A stretch of DNA of 41,981 nt. It comes from Akkermansia muciniphila (lineage in GTDB: Bacteria > Verrucomicrobiota > Verrucomicrobiia > Limisphaerales > F1-80-MAGS106). The translations under genes and the position numbers were made by a program. Below the pieces are notes generated by a model. The model did no database searches and was not told the DNA's origin. It saw only the letters and a program-made list of their open reading frames with translations. Each line of letters begins with the position of its first letter. The stretch's first letter is position 1. Below are positions 15,703 to 24,818 of the stretch, piece after piece. The DNA is taken from NCBI GenBank assembly GCA_945865375.1, contig CAMBEJ010000029.1, forward strand, positions 1-41,981. Direction: 5' to 3'.

Positions 15703-17427
15703 TCATTTTCGTCGCACGGTGTGTTCACTCCCCCCTTCAAGCGGGCCGAACACTTCTTTCTCGCCGCCTGGCCAAAACACCGTCACGCGATCCGCCCGGG
15801 ATGATTCCCCGAGCCCGAAGTGGACTCGCGGATCGTTGCTCGAACAATACCCTTCATGGGGCCGGACCTGCCGCCTCTGAATCTTTCCTGAGGATTCAAG
15901 GCTCACCTCCGCACCCAGGGCGTCGGACCCCATCGCATTCAATACACGCAATCTCAGCCAATGCCCCCGCAGGTTCGTCACGTTGCGAAGCAAGTGAAAA
16001 CGGTTGTCCCGGTTGGCAACCACAAGATCGAGGGCGCCGTCATTGTCGAAGTCCGCGACGGCGAGGCCCCGGCTGCTCGCCAACAGTGGCGGGTTGACTC
16101 CATCCCCTCCCCCTACCCTTTCGAACTCTCCTTTGCCTAATCCGTGCAGCAAGCTGTTCCGCTCGGCATAGGGATCCGCCTTGTCGAGGTCTGTCGGCCC
16201 CAGTCGGACACGTCCGTTCGCGACATAGAGGTCCAGAATCCCGTCGTTGTCAAAGTCCGCGGCCACGACTCCGAATCCGGTGGAAGCCCCGCTCGTGGCG
16301 CCGGGGCCACGCGGCGCGACCAGATCGTTGAACCAGCCGTTCGAGTTTGCGTAGACCCTGTTCAGTTCTCCCGTGAGGTGCGTGACGAAAATATCCCACT
16401 GCCCGCGTTCAAATAGATCCAGAACGGCCACTCCCATTCCCGCCTCGGAAACCCCCATGGCATTGACAGCGCAGCCTCTTACCAGGGCTTCATCCTTGAA
16501 TTTTCCTTTGCCCTTATTGATCCAGAGCTGGTTCGGCATCGCGTCGTTTGCGACAAATATGTCGGGTTTGCCGTCTCGATCGAAATCAGCCACGCCCACA
16601 CCCAATCCGGTTCCAAAAGCGGCGTTCAACCCGGCGGCAAGTGTCGCGTCCTCAAACGTGGCGTCGCCCCGATTTCGAAACAGTGTGTCCATGGCGGGTG
16701 CCTGATAGTTCAGGGGAGAACAGTAATCCCGCTGTCCGCCTCGGGAGAAACACTCCACTTCAGTACCGGGCGACCATCGTAAGTAATTCGCGATAAACAG
16801 ATCGAGATGGCCATCGCCATCGTAATCTAGAAAAGCCGCGCTTGTTCCCCAAGAATGGCCCTTCACGCCCGCCTTTCCGGTGACGTCCTCGAAAGTTCCT
16901 CGCCCTGTGTTCCGATACAGGATGTTCGATCCGACCTGCGTCACGAGCAGATCCACATGGCCGTCGCCGTCAAAGTCCGCGCAGGCCACGCCCATGCCGT
17001 AGCCCGTCGATCGAGTGGCAAGGTTTGCTTTCTCGGTCATGTCTTCGAACCTCCAGTTTCCAAGGTTTCGGTAGAGTCTATGCCCTGGAGCATTGGTGGC
17101 ATCATCGTAAAGCGAGCCGCCCTGAACACAGAAAATGTCCATCAACCCGTCGCCATCGAAGTCCAGAACCCCCACCCCTCCGGTGTTGATTTCTGGCATG
17201 AAAAACTTTTCCCGGTGCCCGGATTGATGGCCGAAGGTCAGGCCGGCTTGGTTGCCGATTTCTGCAAACCATGGAGCAGTTGCCTTTGCGGTGTGTGAAT
17301 TAGCCAATGTTGGGGGCGTCGTGATGCTCGTGGTAGGCACTTCGCTCGGAGGGCGGCATCCCGCGAGTGCGAGCCCCAGAAGGAGAAGGGCGAGCGTGGG
17401 CCTAGGCGTGAAACGGAGCCAGTTCAT
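15703..17427 (-). CDS. FG-GAP repeat lipoprotein with ASPIC/UnbV domain (CRTAC1-like)
   Basis: The 574-aa protein starts with a lipoprotein signal ending in LALAGC (Cys24). The body is built of integrin-like FG-GAP blades carrying calcium-binding loops of the form DFDGDG-x-x-D, for example VLDFDGDGLMDIFC, FLDYDGDGHLDLF, DFDRDGKPDIFV and DFDNDGALDLVV. The C-terminal ASPIC/UnbV domain is recognisable from WLRLRVLNAMGSDALGAEV and VHFGLGESSRADRVTVFWPG. These surface proteins are abundant in Verrucomicrobia and Acidobacteria; the ligand is unknown. It lies 51 nt downstream of a TPR gene on the same strand, a pairing common for ASPIC proteins. Confidence 0.9.
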   Translation of the reverse strand: MNWLRFTPRPTLALLLLGLALAGCRPPSEVPTTSITTPPTLANSHTAKATAPWFAEIGNQAGLTFGHQSGHREKFFMPEINTGGVGVLDFDGDGLMDIFCVQGGSLYDDATNAPGHRLYRNLGNWRFEDMTEKANLATRSTGYGMGVACADFDGDGHVDLLVTQVGSNILYRNTGRGTFEDVTGKAGVKGHSWGTSAAFLDYDGDGHLDLFIANYLRWSPGTEVECFSRGGQRDYCSPLNYQAPAMDTLFRNRGDATFEDATLAAGLNAAFGTGLGVGVADFDRDGKPDIFVANDAMPNQLWINKGKGKFKDEALVRGCAVNAMGVSEAGMGVAVLDLFERGQWDIFVTHLTGELNRVYANSNGWFNDLVAPRGPGATSGASTGFGVVAADFDNDGILDLYVANGRVRLGPTDLDKADPYAERNSLLHGLGKGEFERVGGGDGVNPPLLASSRGLAVADFDNDGALDLVVANRDNRFHLLRNVTNLRGHWLRLRVLNAMGSDALGAEVSLESSGKIQRRQVRPHEGYCSSNDPRVHFGLGESSRADRVTVFWPGGEKEVFGPLEGGSEHTVRRK

Positions 17428-17478
17428 AGAATCATTTGAGGCGGAATGTTGAAGTAGGTCATGGAAAGGCCTGACGAA

Positions 17479-18930
17479 TCATCTTGCAGGGGCTCCTCGA
17501 GTTTGTTGCAGCCTTTTTCGCAACACTGCGGCCCCTTCGTTCCTGGGATCGATCTCCCGAATCGCCTCCAAAGCCGCCATCGCGGCGTCTTCAGCCTTCA
17601 GTTCAATCGAAAGTTCAGCGATACGGAGTTGGCCCTCAACAAGGTCCGGATCCGTTTCCAAAGCTTTTCGATAGCTCGCCAACGCCAGTTCAGGGTCATT
17701 CAAGGATCGCCACTGGATGTCCCCGATCTCGACTTCTATCAAGGCATTCTTCGGATCAGCCGCGCGTGCTTCCTGGAGACTTTTGATGGCCTCATCAAAG
17801 CGCGTCAACGCGATGAGCGCGTCCGCGCGCGTGATGAGCGGCTTGGGTGTCGACGGCATCAGAAGCACCGCGCGTTCGGCGTCTCTCAAAGCTTCTTCCG
17901 CCTTGCCCATGCCAAGCAGCACAGAGGATTTGATCAACAAAATCGGGACATGTGTGGCGTCGATGGATTGGGCTTTTTCCAGGAGTTGCAACGCCTTGTC
18001 GAGCTTTCCATCTTGGAGCAAGATTTCGGCGAAGTTCAGCAGGAGGGACAGACTATTGGGCCGATAAGCGAGAGCGGATGCCATCAGCGATGCCGCCTGC
18101 TGGAGATCGCCCTGGAGCAGCAGTTGGCGGGCGGCTTCCCCGATGTCCTGGGGCAGCCGCATGTGTTTTGGGGCTTCGATATTCCACGGGTCTGGCATGG
18201 GAAAGAGCAAGCCGTCCTGGCCCCTGCGCAGCTCCCGTTCCGCATCGCGAGCGCGGCCTGCGGTTCGGTAGGCGAGCCCGAGCAAATGATGCGTGGATCG
18301 GGCGCTTGGATCCAATCGCACGGCCTTTTCAAGACAGACGATCGCATTTGAAACACTGCCTTCCAGGAGGCATACGTGCCCCAGGCCGGTGTGACCACGC
18401 CATTCGCCCGGTGCCAGCACAGTGAGTTTCTCAAAGGCGGGACGTGCGAGCGCGAGATCCCCTTGCCTCAGCGCCAGATCTCCCAAGCGCCAGTGGCCCT
18501 GAGGAAATCCGGGGTGCGCCGCCATGGTTTCTTTGTAGAAAATGAGGGCTTGATCCGGTTGTCCCAATTCTTCTGAAGCGACTCCCCGATAGAGCAAGGG
18601 GAGCGGGTCCTTGGGGTTGAGCTTTGAGGCGTTTGAAAACGCCGAAGCCGCCTCGTTCCAGAGCTGGTTTGCGGCGTAGACCAACCCCAGGAGAGCCTGG
18701 GCTGAGGCATCGTTCGGGGCTTTATTCGCGACGCGGATCTGCTGCTTGAGGTAAGCCTGCAGTTGCGGCTCCATTCGGTCCAAATCAGCGGGAACCGGGA
18801 CTGAAACTGAGCCCCCCTTCGGCATCCGGGAGGCGCGGGATAGGAACCAGCCGACCGCAGCGAGGACGAGAATGACAGCGAGGAGTAGCCGGATTCGCGG
18901 ATTCTTCGCCTGAATAGTTGGCAACTGCAT
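17479..18930 (-). CDS. Membrane-anchored TPR-repeat protein
   Basis: The 483-aa protein has a single N-terminal transmembrane helix (about residues 13-30, LLLAVILVLAAVGWFL). A long array of about ten TPR units follows, for example ALLGLVYAANQLWNEAASAF, HWRLGDLALRQGDLALARPA and ALIALTRFDEAIKSLQEARA. The W/L-G-Y-A-P consensus spacing is about 34 residues. TPR arrays mediate protein-protein contacts. It probably faces the periplasm and acts with the ASPIC lipoprotein encoded just downstream. It is transcribed divergently from ruvB. Confidence 0.9.
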   Translation of the reverse strand: MQLPTIQAKNPRIRLLLAVILVLAAVGWFLSRASRMPKGGSVSVPVPADLDRMEPQLQAYLKQQIRVANKAPNDASAQALLGLVYAANQLWNEAASAFSNASKLNPKDPLPLLYRGVASEELGQPDQALIFYKETMAAHPGFPQGHWRLGDLALRQGDLALARPAFEKLTVLAPGEWRGHTGLGHVCLLEGSVSNAIVCLEKAVRLDPSARSTHHLLGLAYRTAGRARDAERELRRGQDGLLFPMPDPWNIEAPKHMRLPQDIGEAARQLLLQGDLQQAASLMASALAYRPNSLSLLLNFAEILLQDGKLDKALQLLEKAQSIDATHVPILLIKSSVLLGMGKAEEALRDAERAVLLMPSTPKPLITRADALIALTRFDEAIKSLQEARAADPKNALIEVEIGDIQWRSLNDPELALASYRKALETDPDLVEGQLRIAELSIELKAEDAAMAALEAIREIDPRNEGAAVLRKRLQQTRGAPAR

Positions 18931-19035
18931 GGGCCTGGGAAAACTGCGAAAAATCAGACTGTGTGTCGATGAGAATTACGCGGTTTTGCAGGGTTTTGCT
19001 TGTGGCACGCCCTGGGTTCTCTCATGCTGCGGGGG

Positions 19036-20067
19036 ATGGCGGACCGAATAATTTCCGATGTGTTGACCAAGCCGGACGTGGCGATGGAGGTGACTTTGCG
19101 CCCCTCTATTTTTGCCGATTTTACGGGACAAAGGAAGGTCAAGGAGCGGCTTGAGATCGCGGTGCAAGCGGCCAAACAACGCGGTGAAGCGCTCGATCAT
19201 GTGCTCCTCAGCGGCCCGCCTGGCCTCGGCAAAACCACGCTTGCCAACATCATCGCGAAAGCCATGGGTGGGAACCTCAAATGCACCAGTGGACCGACCA
19301 TCGAGAAGGCGGCGGATCTGGCGGGGTTATTGACCAATCTGGAGGAGGGCGATGTCCTTTTCATCGATGAAATTCATCGGTTACAGAAGATTATCGAGGA
19401 ATACCTCTACCCAGCGATGGAGGATTTCAAGCTGGACATCATCATCGACCAGGGGCCGAACGCACGGAGCGTCAGGCTGAATCTGCCAAGGTTCACATTG
19501 ATCGGTGCCACGACTCGCAGCGGGTTGTTGTCTTCCCCAATGCTCACGCGGTTTCCCGTGCGCGAGCGCCTGGATTATTACGGGGCGGACGATCTCAGCA
19601 CCATCGTCTCGCGAGCGGCCCGGCTTATGAGCCTGGAGACCGAGGAAATTGCGGGGTTGGAGATTGCTCGACGGAGCCGTGGGACGCCGCGCATCGCGAA
19701 CAACCTGTTGAGGAGGGTTCGCGACTACGCGCAGGTTCGTGGGGATGGACGCGTGACCCTGTCGATAGCCGAGTTGGCGCTGTCTATTCTGGAGATCGAC
19801 AAGCACGGTTTAGACGAGATGGACAAACGGATCCTGGAGACCATCGTTCTCAAATTTGCGGGGGGCCCTGTCGGGGTGAACTCGCTCGCTGTCGCTGTCG
19901 GTGAGGAGTCGGACACAATCGAAGAGGTCTACGAACCTTACTTAATCATGGAAGGGTATTTGCAGCGCACCACGCAAGGCAGAGTGGTGACCGAGCTCGC
20001 TTACTCACGGCTGGGGTTGAAACGATCTGAGTCCGGGTCGGGGTCGAAGCAAAGCAGCTTCTTGTAA
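19036..20067 (+). CDS. ruvB: Holliday junction branch migration helicase RuvB
   Basis: This is the AAA+ motor that drives RuvA-bound Holliday junctions during recombination repair. The Walker A motif is GPPGLGKTT, Walker B is LFIDEIHR, sensor 1 is GATTRSG and the arginine-finger region is SSPMLTRFPV. The C-terminal winged helix (GGPVGVNSLAVAVGEESDTIEEVYEPYL) binds DNA. Start ATG 19036 gives MADRIISDVL, as is usual for the family. A longer frame from 19000 adds 12 atypical residues. The protein is 343 aa, a normal length. ruvA and ruvC are not adjacent. Confidence 0.95.
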   Translation: MADRIISDVLTKPDVAMEVTLRPSIFADFTGQRKVKERLEIAVQAAKQRGEALDHVLLSGPPGLGKTTLANIIAKAMGGNLKCTSGPTIEKAADLAGLLTNLEEGDVLFIDEIHRLQKIIEEYLYPAMEDFKLDIIIDQGPNARSVRLNLPRFTLIGATTRSGLLSSPMLTRFPVRERLDYYGADDLSTIVSRAARLMSLETEEIAGLEIARRSRGTPRIANNLLRRVRDYAQVRGDGRVTLSIAELALSILEIDKHGLDEMDKRILETIVLKFAGGPVGVNSLAVAVGEESDTIEEVYEPYLIMEGYLQRTTQGRVVTELAYSRLGLKRSESGSGSKQSSFL

Positions 20068-20217
20068 GCTTCCGCAGCCGCGAAGCGCTGTTCGGATTCA
20101 CCGATGCCTGTGTTTCGTCACGCACAGGGACGTCTGGATGAAACTCCGTATTGACGTGTCCCAGTCGATTAATTAGTTTTTGGAAACAAGCCCATCATAG
20201 AGCAAACCACATTAAAT

Positions 20218-21093
20218 ATGAAGCACCCTCCATCTTTGTTACGAACTTCCGTCAAACCGGGAAGGTTGTTCGGCTTTACGCTTATAGAACTTCTTGTGGT
20301 GATCGCGATCATCGCAATCCTGGCCGGAATGCTTCTCCCCGCACTGGCCAAGGCCAAGACCAAGGCTCAGGGGATTCTTTGCATGAACAACGGCAAGCAG
20401 ATGACCCTCGCTTGGATCCAATACGCGGACGATTCAGCTGGAGTGCTGATAGGGAACCTCGACGGAGGGGGCGTCCAAAGCGTGGCCAACGCCAAGCTGA
20501 CATGGGCTTTGGGTTGGTTGGATTTTGGTACCGGATCTCCCAATAACGCCAACACGAACTCGGAGCTTTTCAAGCTATCGCCCATGGCACCCTACTTCGC
20601 GAATGCGGTGGGCATCTTCAAGTGTCCGGCGGACAAATCGACGGTGAAGATTGGCGGGAAAGTGAGTTCGCGCGTGCGCAGCATATCCATGAATGCCTAC
20701 CTGGGAGAACGTGGTGGCCCTTATACAGGAGGGTATCGCCAGTTTAAAAAGATCGATCACATCCCCAGCCCCAGCAAGACCTGGGTCATCTTGGATGAAC
20801 GCGAGGACAGCATCAATGACGGGTGGTTTGCGGTGAACATGGATGGTTACGATCCGCGCAACACCAAGTCCGCCATAATCGTTGACTACCCGGCGAGCTA
20901 TCACAATGGTGCAGGTGGTTTAGGCTTTGCGGATGGCCATTCTGAGATTCGCAAGTGGGTGGATGCCCGCACCCGACCAGTGCTAAAAAAGGGACAGTTG
21001 CTAGCTCTTGGGCAGAGCTCTCCTGACAATAAAGATGTGGAGTGGCTCCAAGAACGCAGCACCGTGAAGGAAAAAGGCGCGACACGCGACTAA
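20218..21093 (+). CDS. Type II secretion-like pseudopilin with H-X9-DG motif
   Basis: The 291-aa protein has a prepilin peptidase site G19|F20 followed by [18 protein letters not shown], with the conserved Glu at position 5 of the mature protein. The N-terminal helix continues to [10 protein letters not shown]. The C-terminal H-x9-DG motif appears as [19 protein letters not shown]. These are the hallmarks of the large verrucomicrobial/planctomycete family of GspG-like pseudopilins. They are exported and assembled by a type II secretion/type IV pilus-like machine. Its own function is unknown. A strong terminator follows. Confidence 0.9.
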   Translation: MKHPPSLLRTSVKPGRLFGFTLIELLVVIAIIAILAGMLLPALAKAKTKAQGILCMNNGKQMTLAWIQYADDSAGVLIGNLDGGGVQSVANAKLTWALGWLDFGTGSPNNANTNSELFKLSPMAPYFANAVGIFKCPADKSTVKIGGKVSSRVRSISMNAYLGERGGPYTGGYRQFKKIDHIPSPSKTWVILDEREDSINDGWFAVNMDGYDPRNTKSAIIVDYPASYHNGAGGLGFADGHSEIRKWVDARTRPVLKKGQLLALGQSSPDNKDVEWLQERSTVKEKGATRD

Positions 21094-21109
21094 GAATGGT
21101 TTTTCAAGC

Positions 21110-21145
21110 GGCTCGCTTCTTCGGGGGGCGAGCCCCTTTTTTTTT
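21110..21145 (+). terminator. Rho-independent terminator after the pseudopilin gene
   Basis: A 7-bp stem GGCTCGC/GCGAGCC with a loop of about 11 nt is followed by CC and a run of nine T residues. It starts 17 nt after the stop codon at 21093. Confidence 0.9.
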
Positions 21146-21180
21146 CGCGGACTAGACGGCAGAACCCCAAGATTTGGTCT

Positions 21181-21615
21181 ATGAACTATTTTACGAAGCA
21201 TTTTCGTTGGACTGCATCCGCGGCTGGTTTCGCATTGCTTTTAGGCGTGTCGGGTTGCAACAAAGGCGGTGGAGGCGCCAAGGTGGATGTGTCCGCGCAA
21301 GTTCAGATTCTGAAAGGGTCGGACAAGGACGCCAAGGTGGATGCCTGTGTTAAACTGGGAGAAGCCGGCGAGTCGGCAGGCGATGCTGTTCCGGCACTCA
21401 TCGAGCTGCTGGCTGACAAAGGGGATGACGGTTTGGTGCGCCGCATGGCGGCTTATGCGCTCGGCCAAATCGGGCCTAAAGCCAAAGCGGCGGTTCCAGT
21501 GTTGAAAACGCTGCTTGGCGATCCGGTGCGTGAAGTCGTCACCCAGACGCTGGTGTCGTTGCGCGCCATAGACCCTTCTTCTGTGCCCAAAATGGACGAT
21601 GGCAGCGCGAAGTAG
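21181..21615 (+). CDS. Small HEAT-repeat lipoprotein
   Basis: The 144-aa protein has a lipoprotein signal ending LGVSGC (Cys26) and then a Gly-rich linker. About two to three HEAT-type helical pairs follow: VDACVKLGEAGESAGDAVPA, RRMAAYALGQIGPKAKAAVP and VVTQTLVSLRAID. It is probably anchored at a membrane surface and makes protein contacts. The upstream terminator at 21110-21145 makes it an independent transcript. It is convergent with the LysR gene, and no clear terminator is seen in the 93-nt gap. Confidence 0.85.
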   Translation: MNYFTKHFRWTASAAGFALLLGVSGCNKGGGGAKVDVSAQVQILKGSDKDAKVDACVKLGEAGESAGDAVPALIELLADKGDDGLVRRMAAYALGQIGPKAKAAVPVLKTLLGDPVREVVTQTLVSLRAIDPSSVPKMDDGSAK

Positions 21616-21708
21616 GTGGTTCGGGCGCTTTGATGGAGTCGCTCAGGATGCTTGAGACGGTTCCTGGACAGGGACGAAAGCTCCAACCGCTGCGGGGCGT
21701 GGGCGGAC

Positions 21709-22587
21709 TCAATTCCCTTTCAGGATGTTGATGAACTGCTTCATGGCTGGAGATAGGATCTTGTTCTTTTTGTAAATGGCGGCCAACGGGCGGTAGAACT
21801 CGGCATCGGTGATAAGAACCTCAGCGAGCGTCTGCTTTGAGACTTCTTGGGTGATGGTTCCCTGTGGCACGATTGAGATGCCGGCATCGATTTCTACCGC
21901 TCTTTTGACGGTCTCAATGTTGTCGAACTCCATGACGTGCTGCACCTCGATATTTCTTTCCTTGAGGATCATGTCAATGGCTTTTCGGGTTGGGATGTCT
22001 GGCTCGAACCCAATGAACTTTTGGCCTGTGAGAGCGGATAAGCTGACGCTTTTGGCGCGGGCCATCGGATGGCTCGGGTGACAGATGAGGACCAGCATAT
22101 CTTTCCGGAGAGCCACGATTTCCAACCGCGCGTCTTTGCTAGGATACGCGACCAAACCCAGGTCCACGCCATTCCCAAGCACGTCGTCGTAAACTTGGTT
22201 TGATCGACGGTATTCCACGTGCGCGTTGACGGTGGGATGGGTTTTTAAGAATTTCTTCAGATAGGGGGGTAGGTCGTGGAGGCCGATGCTGTAAATCGTG
22301 GCGACGCGGATCGTGCCTGAAACGACATCCCTCATCTCTTGCAGGCGGTTCTCAAGGATCTCATACGTTTGCATGATCTGCTTGCTCGACTCATAGAGCA
22401 CCTGCCCTTCCCGCGTCAGTCTGAACTTCTTTTTGCTCCGCTCGATCAGTAGGGACTTAAAATGTTTCTCCAACGAGCTGATCTGCTGACTCACCGCCGA
22501 TTGAGTGATGTTATTGATTTTGGCCGCGCGCGTGAAACTTTCGGTTTCAGCCAGATCGCAAAACACCTTCAAACTCTCGATTTGCAT
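21709..22587 (-). CDS. LysR-family transcriptional regulator
   Basis: The 292-aa protein has the N-terminal LysR winged helix-turn-helix (residues 1-60, ESFTRAAKINNITQSAVSQQ). A linker helix and a type-2 periplasmic-binding-protein-like effector domain from about residue 90 follow. The effector domain begins GTIRVATIYSIGLHDLPPYL, in the manner of CysB/CbbR-group regulators. The effector is unknown. It is transcribed away from rhaB across a 291-nt gap that contains a dyad at 22618-22635. Regulation of rhaB by it is possible but not shown; rhamnose genes usually have other regulator types. Confidence 0.9.
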   Translation of the reverse strand: MQIESLKVFCDLAETESFTRAAKINNITQSAVSQQISSLEKHFKSLLIERSKKKFRLTREGQVLYESSKQIMQTYEILENRLQEMRDVVSGTIRVATIYSIGLHDLPPYLKKFLKTHPTVNAHVEYRRSNQVYDDVLGNGVDLGLVAYPSKDARLEIVALRKDMLVLICHPSHPMARAKSVSLSALTGQKFIGFEPDIPTRKAIDMILKERNIEVQHVMEFDNIETVKRAVEIDAGISIVPQGTITQEVSKQTLAEVLITDAEFYRPLAAIYKKNKILSPAMKQFINILKGN

Positions 22588-22617
22588 CCCTTAGAAATAA
22601 GCCACGCTCATGAATTA

Positions 22618-22635
22618 AGTCAACTAATGTTAACT
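22618..22635. promoter_or_regulatory. Candidate LysR-type operator (autoregulatory dyad)
   Basis: An interrupted dyad AGTCAAC-TAAT-GTTAACT (one mismatch between arms) lies 30 nt upstream of the LysR start codon. It contains a T-N11-A arrangement as expected for LysR boxes. This is inference only. Confidence 0.35.
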
Positions 22636-22730
22636 CTGCTTCATTCGGATTTTGAAAGACTTCTAATGCTGAGTGCGGTGGTTCTTGGGCGGTCAGAATC
22701 AATCCCGCTCTTGGCCCAATGGGACGATCC

Positions 22731-22793
22731 TAAAGTGGCAGCGGCGTCCCGCCGCTGTTCCGGGCAGTGCCGGCACACAGCTCTACCACTTTA
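22731..22793 (+). repeat. REP-like palindromic element, copy 1 (upstream of rhaB)
   Basis: A 63-bp element is bounded by near-perfect terminal inverted repeats TAAAGTGGCAG and CTACCACTTTA. Its interior holds GCGGCGTCCCGCCGC. Its first 36 nt (22732-22767) occur as an exact reverse complement at 24549-24584 on the other side of rhaB. Confidence 0.85.
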
Positions 22794-22878
22794 CCGACCA
22801 TCTTCGTGACACACGGGGCTCATCCTCGCAGCCCACGAGGGGCTGGTGTTTACGGTCCTGAGTCCCTAACCTCGATTC

Positions 22879-24405
22879 ATGCAAACCACGCATTATTTAG
22901 CTTGTGACCTGGGTGCCGAGAGCGGGCGGTTGATGTTGGGCAGCTTGATGGACGGCTTAGTCACGCTGCGCGAGATCCACCGATTCAGCAACACGCCCTT
23001 GTCCTGCGGAGGATCTCTTTCATGGGATGTCCCCTGGTTGGTGGACGGGTTGCATGCGGGTTTGTCAAAGGTTGACGATACCGGGGTGCCCATCTCTGGC
23101 ATCAGCGCGGACTCTTGGGGTGTGGATTATCTCCTTCTGAACGAGGGTGGCCAGGTGATGACCCCGGTTTTTCATTACCGGGATCCGCGGTCGCAGTCCG
23201 GCGTGGAGCGTGTGTTTTCCAAAGTTCCATGGGAGACTGTCTTTGCGGAAACCGGCATTCAGTTCATGGGTCTGAACACCCTGTTCCAACTGAGCTCCGA
23301 ATCCTTGGAAAGACTGGAAACGGCCCAGGTGTTGCTCGGGATCGGGGATGGATTCAACTACTTTTTGAGTGGCCGAGCGGTGTCCGAGGTGTCGATGGCC
23401 AGCACCACTCAACTTTACAATCCGGTTTCACGGGCGTGGTCGGCGCGGCTTCTGGAGGCCGTAAGCTTGCCTCGTCGATTATTCCCCGAAATTGTGAGTT
23501 CAGGCACGCAATTGGGTCCTGTTGCCGCCCCCTACAAGCATTACAAATGTCTGAGTGCTGCTCAGGTGATCGCGAGCTGCTCCCATGACACCGGAGCGGC
23601 GGTGGCGGCCGTTCCCGCGGAGGGAGACGGATGGGCGTATCTGAGCAGCGGGACGTGGTCATTGATGGGCGTTGAATGGCCGGTTCCCGTGATGACGGCG
23701 GCCTGCCGCGAATTGAACTTCACCAATGAAATCGGATTTGCTAACACGGTCCGCCTGCTCAAGAACCTCGTGGGTTTGTGGATCGTTCAAGAGTGCCGGC
23801 GCTGCTGGCAGTTGGCGGGGGACGAGTGGAGTTACGCGGATTTGACATCGGCGGCGGCGGCGGCACGGCCGTTTCGGAGTTCGATCAACCCTTCCGATCC
23901 GCGTTTTTTGTTGCCAGGAGACATGACCGGAAAGATAGCGGATTTTTGTCGTGAAACCGACCAGTTATCGCCAGGAACGCCAGGGGAAGTGATCCGGTGC
24001 GTGTTGGAGAGCCTCGCCATGTTGTACGCCCGCACATTTCGGCAGTTGGAGCAGTTGACGGGCCGATCCTTGAGGACGTTGCACATCGTCGGAGGCGGAA
24101 GCAAAAACGAGTTATTGACCCAGTTCACCGCCAACGCATTGCAGATCCCGGTGATTGCGGGGCCCGAAGAGGCGACAGCGGCGGGGAACGTCTTGATTCA
24201 GGCCATCGCCCAGTCAAAGTTGAGCGGTTTGGATCACGCCCGAGAGGTGGTGCGGCGGTCGACAAGATTGAAGCGGTTCGAGCCCGCCGAATCCACGGCT
24301 TGGGCGTCCGCCCTGAAAGCATTCGAAGCGCTTCCAGAACACGGCATCGTGCGGTCGTCAGTGACGACCGCCCACATTCGAAGTCAAATGCAGACGCAAG
24401 ATTGA
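22879..24405 (+). CDS. rhaB: Rhamnulokinase (FGGY family carbohydrate kinase)
   Basis: The 508-aa enzyme phosphorylates L-rhamnulose to rhamnulose 1-phosphate in rhamnose breakdown. The N-terminal phosphate-binding motif is ACDLGAESGRLMLG, the DLGA-x-SGR form characteristic of rhamnulokinases. Other recognisable blocks are SADSWGVDYLLL, HYRDPRS, the ATP-binding YLSSGTWSLMG, and the C-terminal adenine-binding LHIVGGGSKNELLTQFTA. Other rhamnose genes are not beside it. An FGGY kinase of a related sugar such as L-fuculose is the main alternative. Inverted REP-like elements lie on both sides of the gene. Confidence 0.85.
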   Translation: MQTTHYLACDLGAESGRLMLGSLMDGLVTLREIHRFSNTPLSCGGSLSWDVPWLVDGLHAGLSKVDDTGVPISGISADSWGVDYLLLNEGGQVMTPVFHYRDPRSQSGVERVFSKVPWETVFAETGIQFMGLNTLFQLSSESLERLETAQVLLGIGDGFNYFLSGRAVSEVSMASTTQLYNPVSRAWSARLLEAVSLPRRLFPEIVSSGTQLGPVAAPYKHYKCLSAAQVIASCSHDTGAAVAAVPAEGDGWAYLSSGTWSLMGVEWPVPVMTAACRELNFTNEIGFANTVRLLKNLVGLWIVQECRRCWQLAGDEWSYADLTSAAAAARPFRSSINPSDPRFLLPGDMTGKIADFCRETDQLSPGTPGEVIRCVLESLAMLYARTFRQLEQLTGRSLRTLHIVGGGSKNELLTQFTANALQIPVIAGPEEATAAGNVLIQAIAQSKLSGLDHAREVVRRSTRLKRFEPAESTAWASALKAFEALPEHGIVRSSVTTAHIRSQMQTQD

Positions 24406-24506
24406 TATCAAACCAGCCAACAGCTTGTGGGCGGGCTTCACCGAAGCCCGCTCCTCGGTTTCCACAGCCACCGACAACTTGTGAATGCACCGGACACGGG
24501 GGGGGT

Positions 24507-24681
24507 GCATCCCGAAGTTGTTGGTAAAGTGGCAGAGCCGTCTCGGCTCTGCCCGGAACAGCGGCGGGACGCCGCTGCCACTTTTGGGCACCCCATTCAG
24601 CGGCGGGACGCCGCTGCCACTTTTGGGCACCCCATTGGATTCGTCTCAGGTCCTTCTCCGCAACCAACAACTTCGGGATGC
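24507..24681 (+). repeat. REP-like cluster with nested inverted and tandem repeats
   Basis: This cluster fills most of the 413-nt gap between rhaB and the next start codon. The outer arms are a perfect 19-bp inverted repeat (24507-24525 and 24663-24681, GCATCCCGAAGTTGTTGGT). Inside is an element bounded by TAAAGTGGCAG...CTGCCACTTTT (24525-24585), which holds the exact reverse complement of 22732-22767. A perfect 39-bp tandem duplication follows (24559-24597 and 24598-24636). An imperfect direct copy of the outer right arm lies just upstream at about 24469-24500. No gene is visible. Confidence 0.9.
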
Positions 24682-24818
24682 GCCCGACACGGGGTGCCAG
24701 TCAAACTCCCGGTTGCTTCCGGGCGAGTTCTTCTTTAGAGTTCCCTATCATGCCCGGTTTCGATCTTCGTCGTGGCGTCAACATTCCCGTTCCGGGATTG
24801 TGTGGGAGGGCTTCGATC

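Noticed and set aside
17461..18351. 296-codon plus-strand open frame
   Set aside because: It is antisense to the TPR protein, and repeats in it mirror the TPR units.
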